A DNA stretch of 64,000 nucleotides from Saccharopolyspora_C sp040643635 (lineage in GTDB: Bacteria; Actinomycetota; Actinomycetes; Mycobacteriales; Pseudonocardiaceae), in the NCBI RefSeq assembly GCF_040643635.1, contig NZ_JBEYUS010000010.1, positions 67,752 through 131,751 of the forward strand, given 5' to 3'. The notes beneath the pieces are model-generated. The model did not search any database. It was not told where the DNA came from and was given only the letters and a program-made list of their open reading frames with translations. Shown piece by piece: positions 8,018 to 16,142 of this stretch. The position numbers and the translations under genes were made by a program. Each line of letters starts with the position of its first letter. Positions within the stretch are counted from its first letter, which is position 1.

Positions 8018-9394
8018 GTGACCACCACGTCACCCGCCCCAGCCCCTGCCCGCTCGCCCGCGGCGGCCGTCACCGGAGCCGCGGTCGTCGCCGCGCTCGG
8101 CGGGCTGCTGTTCGGCTACGACACCGGTGTCATCTCGGCGGCACTGCTCTACATCGCCCCGCAGTTCGCGCTGTCCGAGCTGTGGCAGCAGGTCGTGGTG
8201 GCCTCGCTGCTGGTCGGCGCGATCGTCGGCGTCGGGCTGGGCGGCATCATCGCGGACGCGCTCGGCCGCAGGCGCACCCTGTCGATCACCAGCATCGTGT
8301 TCACCGCCGGTGCGGTGATCTCGGCGCTGGCCCCGGACCTGGCGACCCTGCTGGGTTCGCGGCTGCTGCTCGGCTTCGCGATCGGCACCGCGTCGCTGTC
8401 GGTGCCCGCCTACATCGCCGAGATCGCCCCGCCGGAGAAGCGCGGCAGCCTGGTCTCGATCAACCAGATCATGATCAGCTCCGGCATCCTGCTGTCCTAC
8501 GTGTCCGGTTTCCTGCTCGCCGAAGCGGGCGCCTGGCGCTGGATGCTCGGGCTGGCGGGCATTCCGTCGCTGCTCATGTTCTTCGGCCTGTTCGGGCTGC
8601 CGGAGAGCCCGCGGTGGCTCGTCGCGCGCGGCCGGATCGACGAGGCCCGCGACGTGCTGCGGCGCGTCGTCGGCGCCGACCGCGTCGAGGCGGAGCTGAG
8701 CGCGCTGTCCGGCGCGGTCACCGCCGAGGACTCGGTCACCTACCGGGACGTGCTCAAACCCGCGATGCGTCCGGCGATCTACCTCGGCATCGGGGTGGCG
8801 GCGGTGAACCAGCTCGTCGGCGTCAACGCCATCACCTACTACGCGCCGACGCTGCTGACCAAGGCCGGGTTCGGGGCGTCCGCGGCGATCCTGTCCTCGG
8901 TGGGCATCGGCGTGGCGAACGTGGTGTTCACCCTCGTCGGGCTGCTGCTGGTGGACCGGATCGGGCGGCGGCCGCTGCTGCTGGTCGGCCTCGGCGGTGT
9001 GGTGGCCTCGCTGGTCGGCATCGGGCTGCTGTACGCGGTCACCGACCTCAGCGGTGGCTGGGGCGTGGTGCTGGTCGCACTGCTGATCACCTACGAGGCG
9101 ATGTTCTCGGCGAGCATCGGGCTGGCCATGTGGCTGATCAACAGCGAGATCTTCCCGACCGCGCTGCGCGGGAAGGCGGGCAGCTTCGGGATGTTCACCC
9201 ACTGGGGCCTGAACCTGATCATCTCGCTGACGGTGCTCAGCGCGTTCGAGGCGTTCACGCCCAGCGGGTTGTTCTGGCTCTACGCGGTGTTCGGCCTGAT
9301 CGGCTTCTGCTACCTGAAGAAGTACCTGCCGGAGACCCGCGGCCGCACCCTGGAAGAGGTCGAGGCCCTGCTGCGGGCCAGAGCCCGGAAATGA
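8018..9394 (+). CDS. Sugar porter (MFS, SP family), sugar:H+ symporter
   Basis: A 458-residue, twelve-helix major facilitator of the sugar-porter family. Hallmarks are GGLLFGYDTGVISAAL in helix 1, DALGRRRTL after helix 2, the PESPRWL motif after helix 6, NQLVGVNAITYYAPT in helix 7, VDRIGRRPLL after helix 8, and a terminal PETRGRTLEEVE. It imports a sugar through the plasma membrane with protons. GTG at 8018 is used, with AGAAACGAGG upstream. It lies between the aldolase and the P-loop kinase (4-bp overlap with the latter), so the substrate is presumably the sugar catabolised by this operon. Confidence 0.93.
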   Translation: MTTTSPAPAPARSPAAAVTGAAVVAALGGLLFGYDTGVISAALLYIAPQFALSELWQQVVVASLLVGAIVGVGLGGIIADALGRRRTLSITSIVFTAGAVISALAPDLATLLGSRLLLGFAIGTASLSVPAYIAEIAPPEKRGSLVSINQIMISSGILLSYVSGFLLAEAGAWRWMLGLAGIPSLLMFFGLFGLPESPRWLVARGRIDEARDVLRRVVGADRVEAELSALSGAVTAEDSVTYRDVLKPAMRPAIYLGIGVAAVNQLVGVNAITYYAPTLLTKAGFGASAAILSSVGIGVANVVFTLVGLLLVDRIGRRPLLLVGLGGVVASLVGIGLLYAVTDLSGGWGVVLVALLITYEAMFSASIGLAMWLINSEIFPTALRGKAGSFGMFTHWGLNLIISLTVLSAFEAFTPSGLFWLYAVFGLIGFCYLKKYLPETRGRTLEEVEALLRARARK

Positions 9395-10002
9395 GCCCGC
9401 TCGCCCTGTTCGTCTGCGGCGCCCCGGCGAGCGGCAAGACCACGCTCGCCGGGGTGGCCGCGGGCCGGTGGGGCGCGGCGCTGCTGGACCTGGACGTGCT
9501 GGCCGGGCCGCTCACCGAGCTGCTCGGCCGGGTCAGCGGCTCCGGCACCCCCGACAGCCCGTGGATGCGGGAGCACGCCCGCACCGCCCGCTACGAATCG
9601 CTGCTGGGCACCGCGCTGGACACGGTGCGCACCGGCACCTCGGCGGTGCTCGTCGCCCCGTTCACCGCCGAACGCACCGATCCCGCCGCGTGGGAGGCGG
9701 TCGCCGACCGGTTCCGCGCCGCCGGTGCCGAACCCGTGCTGGTGTGGGTCGACTGCCCGCCCGAGGTGGCGCTCGAACGGATGCGCGCCCGGGCCGCCGC
9801 GCGGGACGCGGCCAAGCTCGCCGACCCGGCGCAGGTCCGGGCCGCGCGCGCGGACCCGCCGCGCACGCCCCACGTTAGAGTGGACGCGACCCGGCCGATC
9901 GCGGCGCAGCTCACCGAGCTGCACCGCGGCCTGACGGAAAGGAACCCGGCGTGCCAGCAGGCAACGTCACGCTCTACGACGTGGCCACCGCGGCCGGAGT
10001 GA
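9391..10002 (+). CDS. P-loop kinase (gluconokinase/AAA-like), unknown substrate
   Basis: A 203-residue protein with a Walker A motif GAPASGKTT at residues 10-18, an acidic LLDLDVL segment after it, and the lid-like arginine-rich run LERMRARAAARDAAK. This resembles small-molecule kinases of the gluconokinase/shikimate kinase/chloramphenicol phosphotransferase group more than a motor ATPase. Its start overlaps the porter stop by 4 bp, and its 3' end overlaps the LacI gene by 52 bp in another frame. It may be a second sugar kinase in the pathway. The substrate is inferred only from context. Confidence 0.8.
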   Translation: MSPLALFVCGAPASGKTTLAGVAAGRWGAALLDLDVLAGPLTELLGRVSGSGTPDSPWMREHARTARYESLLGTALDTVRTGTSAVLVAPFTAERTDPAAWEAVADRFRAAGAEPVLVWVDCPPEVALERMRARAAARDAAKLADPAQVRAARADPPRTPHVRVDATRPIAAQLTELHRGLTERNPACQQATSRSTTWPPRPE

Positions 10003-10973
10003 GCCCCAAGACCGTCTCCCGCGTGATCAACGGAGCGGCCGGCGTCTCGGTGAGCACCCGCGATCAGGTGCAGGCCGTCATCGAAGAGCTCAACTACCGC
10101 CCCAACTTCCACGCCCGCTCGCTGCGCGTCGGCCGGGACGAGGCGATCGGTGTGGTGCTGGAATCCCTCTCCGACCCGTTCTTCGCCGAGATGGCCAGCG
10201 TCATCGAGCGGTGCGCGCTGGAACGCGGCCACGCGGTGCTCGTCTCCAGCGTCGGCGGCGACCCGGACCGGGAGCACGCGCTGGTGGAGAGCCTGCTGCA
10301 GCGCCAGGTCTCCGGTCTGATCATGGTGCCGGTCAGCGCGGACCAGAGCTACCTGCGCGCCGTCGCCGGGACCACGCCGGTCGTGTTCGCCGACCGGCCG
10401 GCGCGACCGGCGGCCGGGTTGGGCACCACGGTGCTCGGCGACGACTTCGGCGCCTCCGAGGCCGCCACCCGGCACCTGCTGCACTCCGGGCACACCCGGA
10501 TCGCGCTGATCGGCGACCGGCCCGAGGTCTACACGACCGGCGAGCGCATCCGCGGCTACCGCAGCGCGATGCAGAGCTCCCGGGTCGGCGTGGACGAAGG
10601 CCTGGTCAAGACCGGCCTGTCCAGCGCCGCCGAAGCGCGCAGCGCCCTGGACGAGCTGCTGCGCTCCGCCGAACCGCCGACCGCGGTGCTGTCCTCCAAC
10701 GCCCGCTGCTCGCTGGGCGTGGTGCCCGCGCTGCACGCGCGCGGGCGCACCGACATCGCGTTCATCAGCTTCGGCGACTTCCCGATGGCCGATTCGCTGT
10801 ACCCGGCGGTGTCCGTCGTGGACCAGTCGCCGGAGGTCGTCGCCCGCACCGCCACCGAGGAGCTGTTCAAGCAGCTCGACGGCACCGCGGGCACCGGCGC
10901 CACGCTGACCCTCCCGCTGCGGCTCACCGCCCGCGGCTCCGGCGAGATCCCGCTGTCGGCGGTGGGGCGGTAG
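9951..10973 (+). CDS. LacI-family repressor of the kinase-aldolase operon
   Basis: A 340-residue regulator with the LacI DNA-binding domain at the N-terminus (VTLYDVATAAGVSPKTVSRVINGAAGVSVSTRDQV, residues 6-40, then a NYRPN hinge region) and a periplasmic-binding-protein-like effector domain (IGVVLESLSDPFFAEM onward). GTG at 9951 follows GGAAAGGAA and lies inside the end of the P-loop kinase gene, indicating coupled translation. As the last gene of the operon it probably autoregulates through the tandem sites at 5512-5560. The effector is expected to be the operon's sugar or a phosphorylated intermediate. Confidence 0.92.
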   Translation: MPAGNVTLYDVATAAGVSPKTVSRVINGAAGVSVSTRDQVQAVIEELNYRPNFHARSLRVGRDEAIGVVLESLSDPFFAEMASVIERCALERGHAVLVSSVGGDPDREHALVESLLQRQVSGLIMVPVSADQSYLRAVAGTTPVVFADRPARPAAGLGTTVLGDDFGASEAATRHLLHSGHTRIALIGDRPEVYTTGERIRGYRSAMQSSRVGVDEGLVKTGLSSAAEARSALDELLRSAEPPTAVLSSNARCSLGVVPALHARGRTDIAFISFGDFPMADSLYPAVSVVDQSPEVVARTATEELFKQLDGTAGTGATLTLPLRLTARGSGEIPLSAVGR

Positions 10974-11081
10974 GTCCGGGGGACGGCGGGGTGCGTGCGG
11001 AGGTTCGCCGTTCGGCCGTCGCCACCGTCACGGAGGTGATCGGAACAGGGGAGGTGAGGGTCGAAAGCCGACGACCATCGA

Positions 11082-12434
11082 TCAGCCCAGCACCTTGCTG
11101 TTCCGGAGTCGTGGGCGGATCGCCAGCAATGCCCCGCTCGCGTCCATGTGCACGAGGCCGGTCTTCCCCCACTCGATGTGGGCCGCGTTCTTGTTGCGGC
11201 GCCAGGTCGTCAGCGCGTCCGGGATGCCGGCCTCGTGTTCGTCGATGAGTCCCTCGCTCAAGCGTTGATACTGGTCGGCGAGAAGCGCCGAGTACACCTC
11301 CACCCGTTCACCGTTGAGCCGGAACACCTGATCGGTTCCCACGAACGACATGCCGCCCAGCGTGATGCGGGCATCGCCCTGCGTCCCGGGAACGGAGGAG
11401 GAGACGGCCGTTCCGAGCCGCGCCTGCTGGCGTTCGGTCAGCAGGTCTCGTGCCGCCGCCCGATTTCCGGCGAAGGTGAGGAGGGACGCGGCACTGGTGC
11501 GGACCAAGAGACGGGCGAGCCAATCGTGCAGATCGTCCCGCACCGCGAAGCCTTGCCGCTGGGTTCGTTCTCCGTTCACGGTCGTGGTGATCAAGGGAAG
11601 GATGGCGTCGTCCTGCGCGGGCACGGAGGGATCCGGAACGGTGAGGACGCCGTCGCCTTCGGCGGCCAGCAGGCGGACACCGATGCCGTCGCGACGCAGC
11701 CAGGTCGCGGTCATCAAGCCGGGAAAGGGATTCCCGGACAAGTCCGATTCGCCGAGAACCAGGCCGTGCACGCGCCGGGCGGACTGCGCGAGCGCGGTGG
11801 GTGCGGGATCGGACTTGCTGTGCGACCCCCGGGCGTCAATGGCGATGACGCGGATCGGCGCGCCGGGCTTGCGCCCGACGAGCAGGTAGTTCGGCCTCGT
11901 CGCGCTCGTGCCTGCGGCCGGTTTTTCGCTGCTCGAACCGCAGAACGCCGTCAGCACCAGTTCGGAATCGAGCGCGTCGAACCGATAGCCGGGGAACTCC
12001 TGTCGCAAGATCTGTTGGGCTGCTGCCAGTCCGAACGCGATCCCGAGATCGCGAGCTTGAGCTCCCTTCCGGTGGTAGTTCAGGTCGTTCCCGTTCCTGC
12101 TCAGCTGCATCGCGTGCTGCGCCGTCGAATCGAACGCTGTGACGTAGCGGAGGCAGTCCCAGTGCTGTGCCACCGCGCGAGCGGAACCCTGCCCGGCGAG
12201 GGCGACCGTTCGAGCGAACGTGTGCAGCACTTGCCAAGGCGTGAGCTCCACGGGGTGGCCGTGCCGCACCGGGATGAGTGCTTTCGGCCGAGCGTGCGGT
12301 TCGCGCCCCTTCTTCACGATGTCGCGATCGAGTTTGTTGGCGCGTTCGCTCACCCGGGCGCTGAGGGACGACGTCGACTCGAACATGACGTCCGCTTTCC
12401 GGCCGAGTTTGTTGAGCGCGGCTTGGGCCTTCAC
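11082..12434 (-). CDS. Protein of unknown function, isolated, possible degenerate nuclease fold
   Basis: A 450-residue soluble protein that I do not recognise. GTG at 12434 has GGAGGG just upstream. Codon use is less GC-rich than in neighbouring genes and the gene stands alone. Around residues 155-205 it has an acidic residue (FDALDSELVLTAFCG), then RPNYLLVGR, then IRVIAIDARGS. This is the spacing of PD-(D/E)xK nucleases (PDxLL ... xVEAKGS), but with Asp-Ala-Arg in place of Glu-x-Lys. The similarity is weak and may be chance. No signal peptide or membrane helix is seen. The atypical composition suggests transfer. Confidence 0.6.
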   Translation of the reverse strand: MKAQAALNKLGRKADVMFESTSSLSARVSERANKLDRDIVKKGREPHARPKALIPVRHGHPVELTPWQVLHTFARTVALAGQGSARAVAQHWDCLRYVTAFDSTAQHAMQLSRNGNDLNYHRKGAQARDLGIAFGLAAAQQILRQEFPGYRFDALDSELVLTAFCGSSSEKPAAGTSATRPNYLLVGRKPGAPIRVIAIDARGSHSKSDPAPTALAQSARRVHGLVLGESDLSGNPFPGLMTATWLRRDGIGVRLLAAEGDGVLTVPDPSVPAQDDAILPLITTTVNGERTQRQGFAVRDDLHDWLARLLVRTSAASLLTFAGNRAAARDLLTERQQARLGTAVSSSVPGTQGDARITLGGMSFVGTDQVFRLNGERVEVYSALLADQYQRLSEGLIDEHEAGIPDALTTWRRNKNAAHIEWGKTGLVHMDASGALLAIRPRLRNSKVLG

Positions 12435-12646
12435 ACACCCTCCACAGCATCGTGATCAACGGGACCGACCCCAACTCACCACAACTCGCACCCCGCTGTC
12501 GGCCTCCGTTCGGTTGACGTTCGGAGTAGTGGTTTCCGCAGGTGGGAGGTCGTCCGATCGGCGCAAGATTGCTGCATCCGGAACGGTCGCGGGAGGTGGC
12601 GGTGGCGCACCGCGAGGGGTGGGTGCGCCGGAAGTGGGGCGGCGGC

Positions 12647-13492
12647 TCAGCCGTCGAGGTGGGGGAGGACGTGGTCCCGGTAGCGGGCGGTCATGGTGGC
12701 GAGGACCTCGTCGCCGGGGGTGGCCCAGACGTCGGCGTTGAAGATCTCCACTTCGACGTCCCCGGCGTAGCCGGTGGCCGCGACGAGCCGGGTGAGCGCG
12801 GCGAAGTCGATGACGCCGTCGCCCATCATGCCGCGGGACAGCAGCGGGTCCGGCGCGATCGGCAGCAGGAAGTCGCAGACCTGGTAGGCGGCGATGCGGC
12901 CCTCGCTCCCGGCGCGGGCGATGCTCGCCGCCAGCCGCGGGTCCCAGAACACGTGGAAGGTGTCGACCACGACGGCGACCACGTCCGGGGGATGCGGCCG
13001 CGCCAGGTCCAACGCTTGTTCCACTGTGGACAGCACGGCGCGGTCGGCGGCGTACATCGGGTGCAGCGCCTCCAGGGCCAGCCGCACCCCGTGCTCGCGG
13101 GCGACCGGGGCCAGGTCGGCGATCCGGTCCGCGACGCGCGCTCGCGCGCCCGCGAGGTCGCGGTCCCCGGCGGGGAGGCCGCCGACCACGACGACCAGCA
13201 CGTCGGTGCCGAGCGCGGCGGCCTCCGCGATCGCGGCCCGGTTGTCGGCGAGCGCCGCGCGCACCTCGTGCGGGTCGGTGGCGGTGAGGAACCCGCCGCG
13301 GCACAGGCTGGAGACCCGCACTCCCGCGTCCCGCACCAGCTTCGCGGCGGCCGGTACGCCGACCTCGGCGACGCGGTCCCGCCACAGCCCCACCGCGGGC
13401 AGTCCGGCTCGCGCCGCGCCGTCCACCGCCTCGCGCAGCGTCCAGCCCTTCGTCGTCGCCGTGTTCAGCGACAACCGGGACCGGCCCGTCAC
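12647..13492 (-). CDS. Sugar phosphate isomerase/epimerase (TIM barrel, AP-endonuclease-2 fold)
   Basis: A 281-residue xylose-isomerase-like TIM barrel. Typical strand-end residues are visible: LALEALHPM near residue 139 (metal-binding Glu and His), VVVDTFHVFWDP near 173 (Asp and His) and VEVEIF near 248 (Glu). The family includes sugar epimerases, IolE/IolI-like inositol enzymes and lyases acting on 3-keto sugars. GTG at 13492 overlaps the DUF993 stop by 4 bp, so it is the last gene of a three-gene operon with a Gfo/Idh dehydrogenase and a DUF993 protein. Its role is probably isomerisation of an oxidised sugar or cyclitol. Confidence 0.88.
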   Translation of the reverse strand: MTGRSRLSLNTATTKGWTLREAVDGAARAGLPAVGLWRDRVAEVGVPAAAKLVRDAGVRVSSLCRGGFLTATDPHEVRAALADNRAAIAEAAALGTDVLVVVVGGLPAGDRDLAGARARVADRIADLAPVAREHGVRLALEALHPMYAADRAVLSTVEQALDLARPHPPDVVAVVVDTFHVFWDPRLAASIARAGSEGRIAAYQVCDFLLPIAPDPLLSRGMMGDGVIDFAALTRLVAATGYAGDVEVEIFNADVWATPGDEVLATMTARYRDHVLPHLDG

Positions 13493-14664
13493 GTCGCCAC
13501 CCCGCTCACCGCCAGGAAGGACCGCATCCGCGCGACCGCCAGGTCCGGATCGACCAGCAGGCCCGCCCGGTCGGCGAGCCGGAACACCTCCGCCAGGTGC
13601 GGCACCGAGCGGCCCGCGTGCAGCCCGCCCGCCATCGCGAATCCCGGCTGGTGCCCGTTGAGCCAGGACAGGAACGCGATGCCGGTCTTGTAGTGGAACG
13701 TCGGTAGCTCGAACACCTTGCGGGCCAACGGTTCCGTACTGTCCAAGATGGACCTGGCCGTGCCGGGGTCGTCCCGGTCGAGGGCCTGGATCGCCGCCGA
13801 AGCCGCCGGGTGGATCGCCGCGAAGATCCCCAGCAGCGCATCCGAATACCCGGTGCCGTCGCCGACGACGAGCCGCGAGTAGTGGAAGTCGTCCCCGGTG
13901 TAGAGCCGCACCCCCGGTGGCAGCGCCCGGCGCAGCGCGAGCTCCTGCGCGGCGTCGAGCAGCGAGACCTTCACCCCGTCGACCTTCTCCGGCCGCTCCC
14001 GGATGATCCGCAGGAACGACTCGGCCGCCACCGCCACGTCCGCGCTGCCCCAGTACCCGGCCAGCCGCGGGTCGAACATCGGGCCCAGCCAGTGCAGGAC
14101 CACCGGCGCGTCGGCTTCGGCCAGCAGCGCGCCGTAGACCTCGGCGTAGTCCTCGGCCGAACGCGCCACCGCCGCCAGCGCGCGGGACGCCATGAGGATC
14201 ACCACGGCACCGCTGCCCGCCACCAGCGCGATCTGCTCCCGGTAGGCCCGCAGCACCACGTCCAGCCCGGCGCGCCCGGACGGCAGCGCGGCCGGGTCCA
14301 GCTGGTCGGTACCCGCGCCCGCCGCGATCGTCCCGCCGCAGGCCCGTGCCTCCGCGGTGGACCGGCGCACCAGCTCGGCCGCCTGCGCCCAGCCGACGCC
14401 CGCGCCGCGCTGCGCGGTGTCCATCGCCTCGGCGACACCGAGCCCGTCGGACCAGATCCGGTGCCGGGCCGCCAGCGTCGCGTCCCAGTCGACGTCGGCG
14501 GGCGTGCCGGGCACGTTCTCGCCCAGCACCCGCGGCACCACGTGCGCGGCCGCGTACGCGACGCGGGACCGCAGCGGGCCGTCCGGTCTCGGCCAGTCCC
14601 GCGGTTCGCCGAGCACGTGCTCGACCAGGCGTCCGTCCGCGGTCGGCAGCAGCAGCGCGGTCAC
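13489..14664 (-). CDS. DUF993-family protein, probable aldolase-like TIM barrel
   Basis: A 391-residue protein matching the DUF993 family, which is distantly related to dihydrodipicolinate synthase-type aldolases. Supporting segments are GAGTDQLDP near residue 118, VVILMASRALA, VVLHWLGPMFDP, VDGVKVSLLD with a lysine in the position expected for a Schiff base, YTGDDFHYSRLVVGDGTGYSDALLGIFAAI and FHYKTGIAFLSWLNGHQPGF. The reaction is not established. It overlaps both neighbours by 4 bp and should work with them, possibly cleaving the product of the dehydrogenase. GTG at 14664 is fixed by the overlap with the upstream stop. Confidence 0.8.
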   Translation of the reverse strand: MTALLLPTADGRLVEHVLGEPRDWPRPDGPLRSRVAYAAAHVVPRVLGENVPGTPADVDWDATLAARHRIWSDGLGVAEAMDTAQRGAGVGWAQAAELVRRSTAEARACGGTIAAGAGTDQLDPAALPSGRAGLDVVLRAYREQIALVAGSGAVVILMASRALAAVARSAEDYAEVYGALLAEADAPVVLHWLGPMFDPRLAGYWGSADVAVAAESFLRIIRERPEKVDGVKVSLLDAAQELALRRALPPGVRLYTGDDFHYSRLVVGDGTGYSDALLGIFAAIHPAASAAIQALDRDDPGTARSILDSTEPLARKVFELPTFHYKTGIAFLSWLNGHQPGFAMAGGLHAGRSVPHLAEVFRLADRAGLLVDPDLAVARMRSFLAVSGVAT

Positions 14665-15812
14665 AGGACCACCTCGGCGAGCTCGACGCGGCGGCCTTCG
14701 CGGGACGACGCCAGCCCGGCCTCGGTGAGCTGCAAACCCCGCACCCCGGCCGGGAAGTCGTACGGGTGCTCGGCGTCGTCGTGCAGGTGGCGGACGAACT
14801 GCTCCCACTGCGCGCGGAACCCGTTGGCAGGCACCTCGTCGTCCGGGACCTCCGGCCACTGCGCGCGGAACGGCGTCGGCTCCACCAGATCCGGGTTCCA
14901 CACCGGGGACGGGGTGTGCGCGCGGTGCTGCGCGCGGCAGCGGTGCAGGCCGGCGACCGCGCTGCCGTGCGTGCCGTCGACGTGGAACTCCACCAGCTCG
15001 TCGCGGTGCACCCGCGTCGCCCACGAGGAGTTCAGCTGCGCCACGACCCCACCGGTGAGTTCGAAGGTCGCGTAGGCGGCGTCGTCGGCGGTCGCGGTGT
15101 AGCCGCGGCCCTGCTCGTCCCAGCGCTGCGGGACGTGCGTGACGACCCGCGCGGTGACCGCCTCGACCCGGCCGAACAGGTTCTCCAGCAGGTAGTTCCA
15201 GTGCGGGAACATGTCGGTGGTGATGCCGCCGCCGTCCTCCGCGCGGTAGTTCCAGCTCGGGCGCTGCGCCGGGCGCAGATCGCCCTCGAACACCCAGTAG
15301 CCGAACTCGCCGCGCACCGACAGCACGCGGCCGAAGAACCCGGACTCCACCAGCCGCCGAAGCTTCAGCAGGCCCGGCAGGTACAGCTTGTCGTGCACCA
15401 CCCCGGCGCGGACCCCCGCATCGCGCGCCGCGCGGGCCAGCCGCAGCGCACCCGCGACGTCCGAGGCGACGGGCTTCTCGGTGTAGACGTGCTTGCCCGC
15501 GGCGATCGCGCGGGTGATGGCCGCTTCGCGGGCCGAGGTGACCTGCGCGTCGAAGTACAGCCGGTCGTCGTCCGCGGACAGCGCGGTGTCCAGGTCCGTC
15601 GTCCAGCGGTCCAGGCCGTGGCGCGCCGCGAGTTCCGCCAGCTTCGCCGGATCGCGGCCGACGAGGACCGGGTCGAGCTGCACCCGGGTGCCGTCGGAGA
15701 GCCGCACCCCGCCCTGTTCGCGCAGGGCGAGGACCGACCGCACCAGGTGCTGCCGGTACCCCATCCTGCCGGTGACGCCGTTCATCACGACGCCCAGCCG
15801 TCGCTCGGTCAT
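14661..15812 (-). CDS. Gfo/Idh/MocA-family oxidoreductase
   Basis: A 383-residue NAD(P)-dependent sugar or cyclitol dehydrogenase. The N-terminal Rossmann segment starts with LGVVMNGVTGRMGYRQHL, the family EKP motif appears in GKHVYTEKPVASDVAGAL near residue 117, and the C-terminal domain carries GGGITTDMFPHWNYLLENLFG with the catalytic-region Asp and His. It is the first gene of the operon running to 12647 and starts 16 bp downstream of an AAGCGCTT operator. It probably oxidises a sugar hydroxyl to a ketone as the first pathway step. Confidence 0.9.
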   Translation of the reverse strand: MTERRLGVVMNGVTGRMGYRQHLVRSVLALREQGGVRLSDGTRVQLDPVLVGRDPAKLAELAARHGLDRWTTDLDTALSADDDRLYFDAQVTSAREAAITRAIAAGKHVYTEKPVASDVAGALRLARAARDAGVRAGVVHDKLYLPGLLKLRRLVESGFFGRVLSVRGEFGYWVFEGDLRPAQRPSWNYRAEDGGGITTDMFPHWNYLLENLFGRVEAVTARVVTHVPQRWDEQGRGYTATADDAAYATFELTGGVVAQLNSSWATRVHRDELVEFHVDGTHGSAVAGLHRCRAQHRAHTPSPVWNPDLVEPTPFRAQWPEVPDDEVPANGFRAQWEQFVRHLHDDAEHPYDFPAGVRGLQLTEAGLASSREGRRVELAEVVL

Positions 15813-15827
15813 GCGAGTACCGCCCCT

Positions 15828-15843
15828 CTGGAAAGCGCTTACC
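15828..15843. promoter_or_regulatory. LacI-family operator copy 1 (CTGGAAAGCGCTTACC)
   Basis: The palindromic core AAGCGCTT is flanked by GG and CC, 16 bp in front of the Gfo/Idh start at 15812. Its reverse complement occurs exactly at 25614-25629, in front of the MHS transporter and second Gfo/Idh gene. The central GCGC dyad is typical for LacI-family regulators. The LacI gene at 16143-17159 is the likely binder. Confidence 0.75.
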
Positions 15844-15883
15844 GAAACCGTAGGTGCAAGAGGGGGCCCGGAACAAGATGCAT

Positions 15884-15899
15884 CGGAAAGCGCTTCCCG
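15884..15899. promoter_or_regulatory. LacI-family operator copy 2 (CGGAAAGCGCTTCCCG)
   Basis: A second site of the same type, with CGG and CCG arms around AAGCGCTT, whose centre is 56 bp (about five helical turns) upstream of copy 1. Paired sites at this spacing would allow cooperative or looped repression of the 15812-12647 operon. Confidence 0.7.
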
Positions 15900-16032
15900 C
15901 GATGTGCGCCCGCGAGGCCCCAGCACGACGCCCCATCGGTCCGGCGTGCCGCGCCCGAAGGGCGCCCGCCCGCAGCACCGCGCGGACCGCGAACGAGCGG
16001 GCCACCAGGACCGTTCTCGTGCCGTGGCGCTC

Positions 16033-16083
16033 AGGTGAGTGGCCCATTCGCCCAACGGCGCTGGGCGAATGGGCCATTCACCT
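16033..16083. terminator. 51-bp inverted repeat, terminator of a recurrent family
   Basis: Two 22-nt arms with one mismatch surround a 7-nt loop. The outer arm reads AGGTGAGTGGCCCA and the inner part continues TTCGCCCA. It stands 60 bp after the LacI stop (minus strand). The same outer arm (AGGTGAATGGCCCA) forms the hairpin at 24071-24121, and a variant occurs at 22593-22647. Confidence 0.7.
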
Positions 16084-16142
16084 CGCGCAGGCGCTCCGGT
16101 GGACGGGGGCTGGGTGAGTGGATCGTTCGTCGAAGGGACGGG

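Larger units (their letters stand above)
15813..16142. other. Regulatory gap between the Gfo/Idh operon and the LacI gene
   Basis: This 330-bp stretch holds the two AAGCGCTT operators (15828-15899) and the large hairpin at 16033-16083. No gene with convincing codon bias or ribosome-binding site was found in it. Confidence 0.7.

Noticed and set aside
5628..9394. Assignment as a sulfoquinovose (sulfo-EMP) operon because of the YihT-like aldolase
   Set aside because: No sulfoquinovosidase, isomerase, PfkB-type kinase or sulfolactaldehyde reductase is present, so only the aldolase family can be stated.
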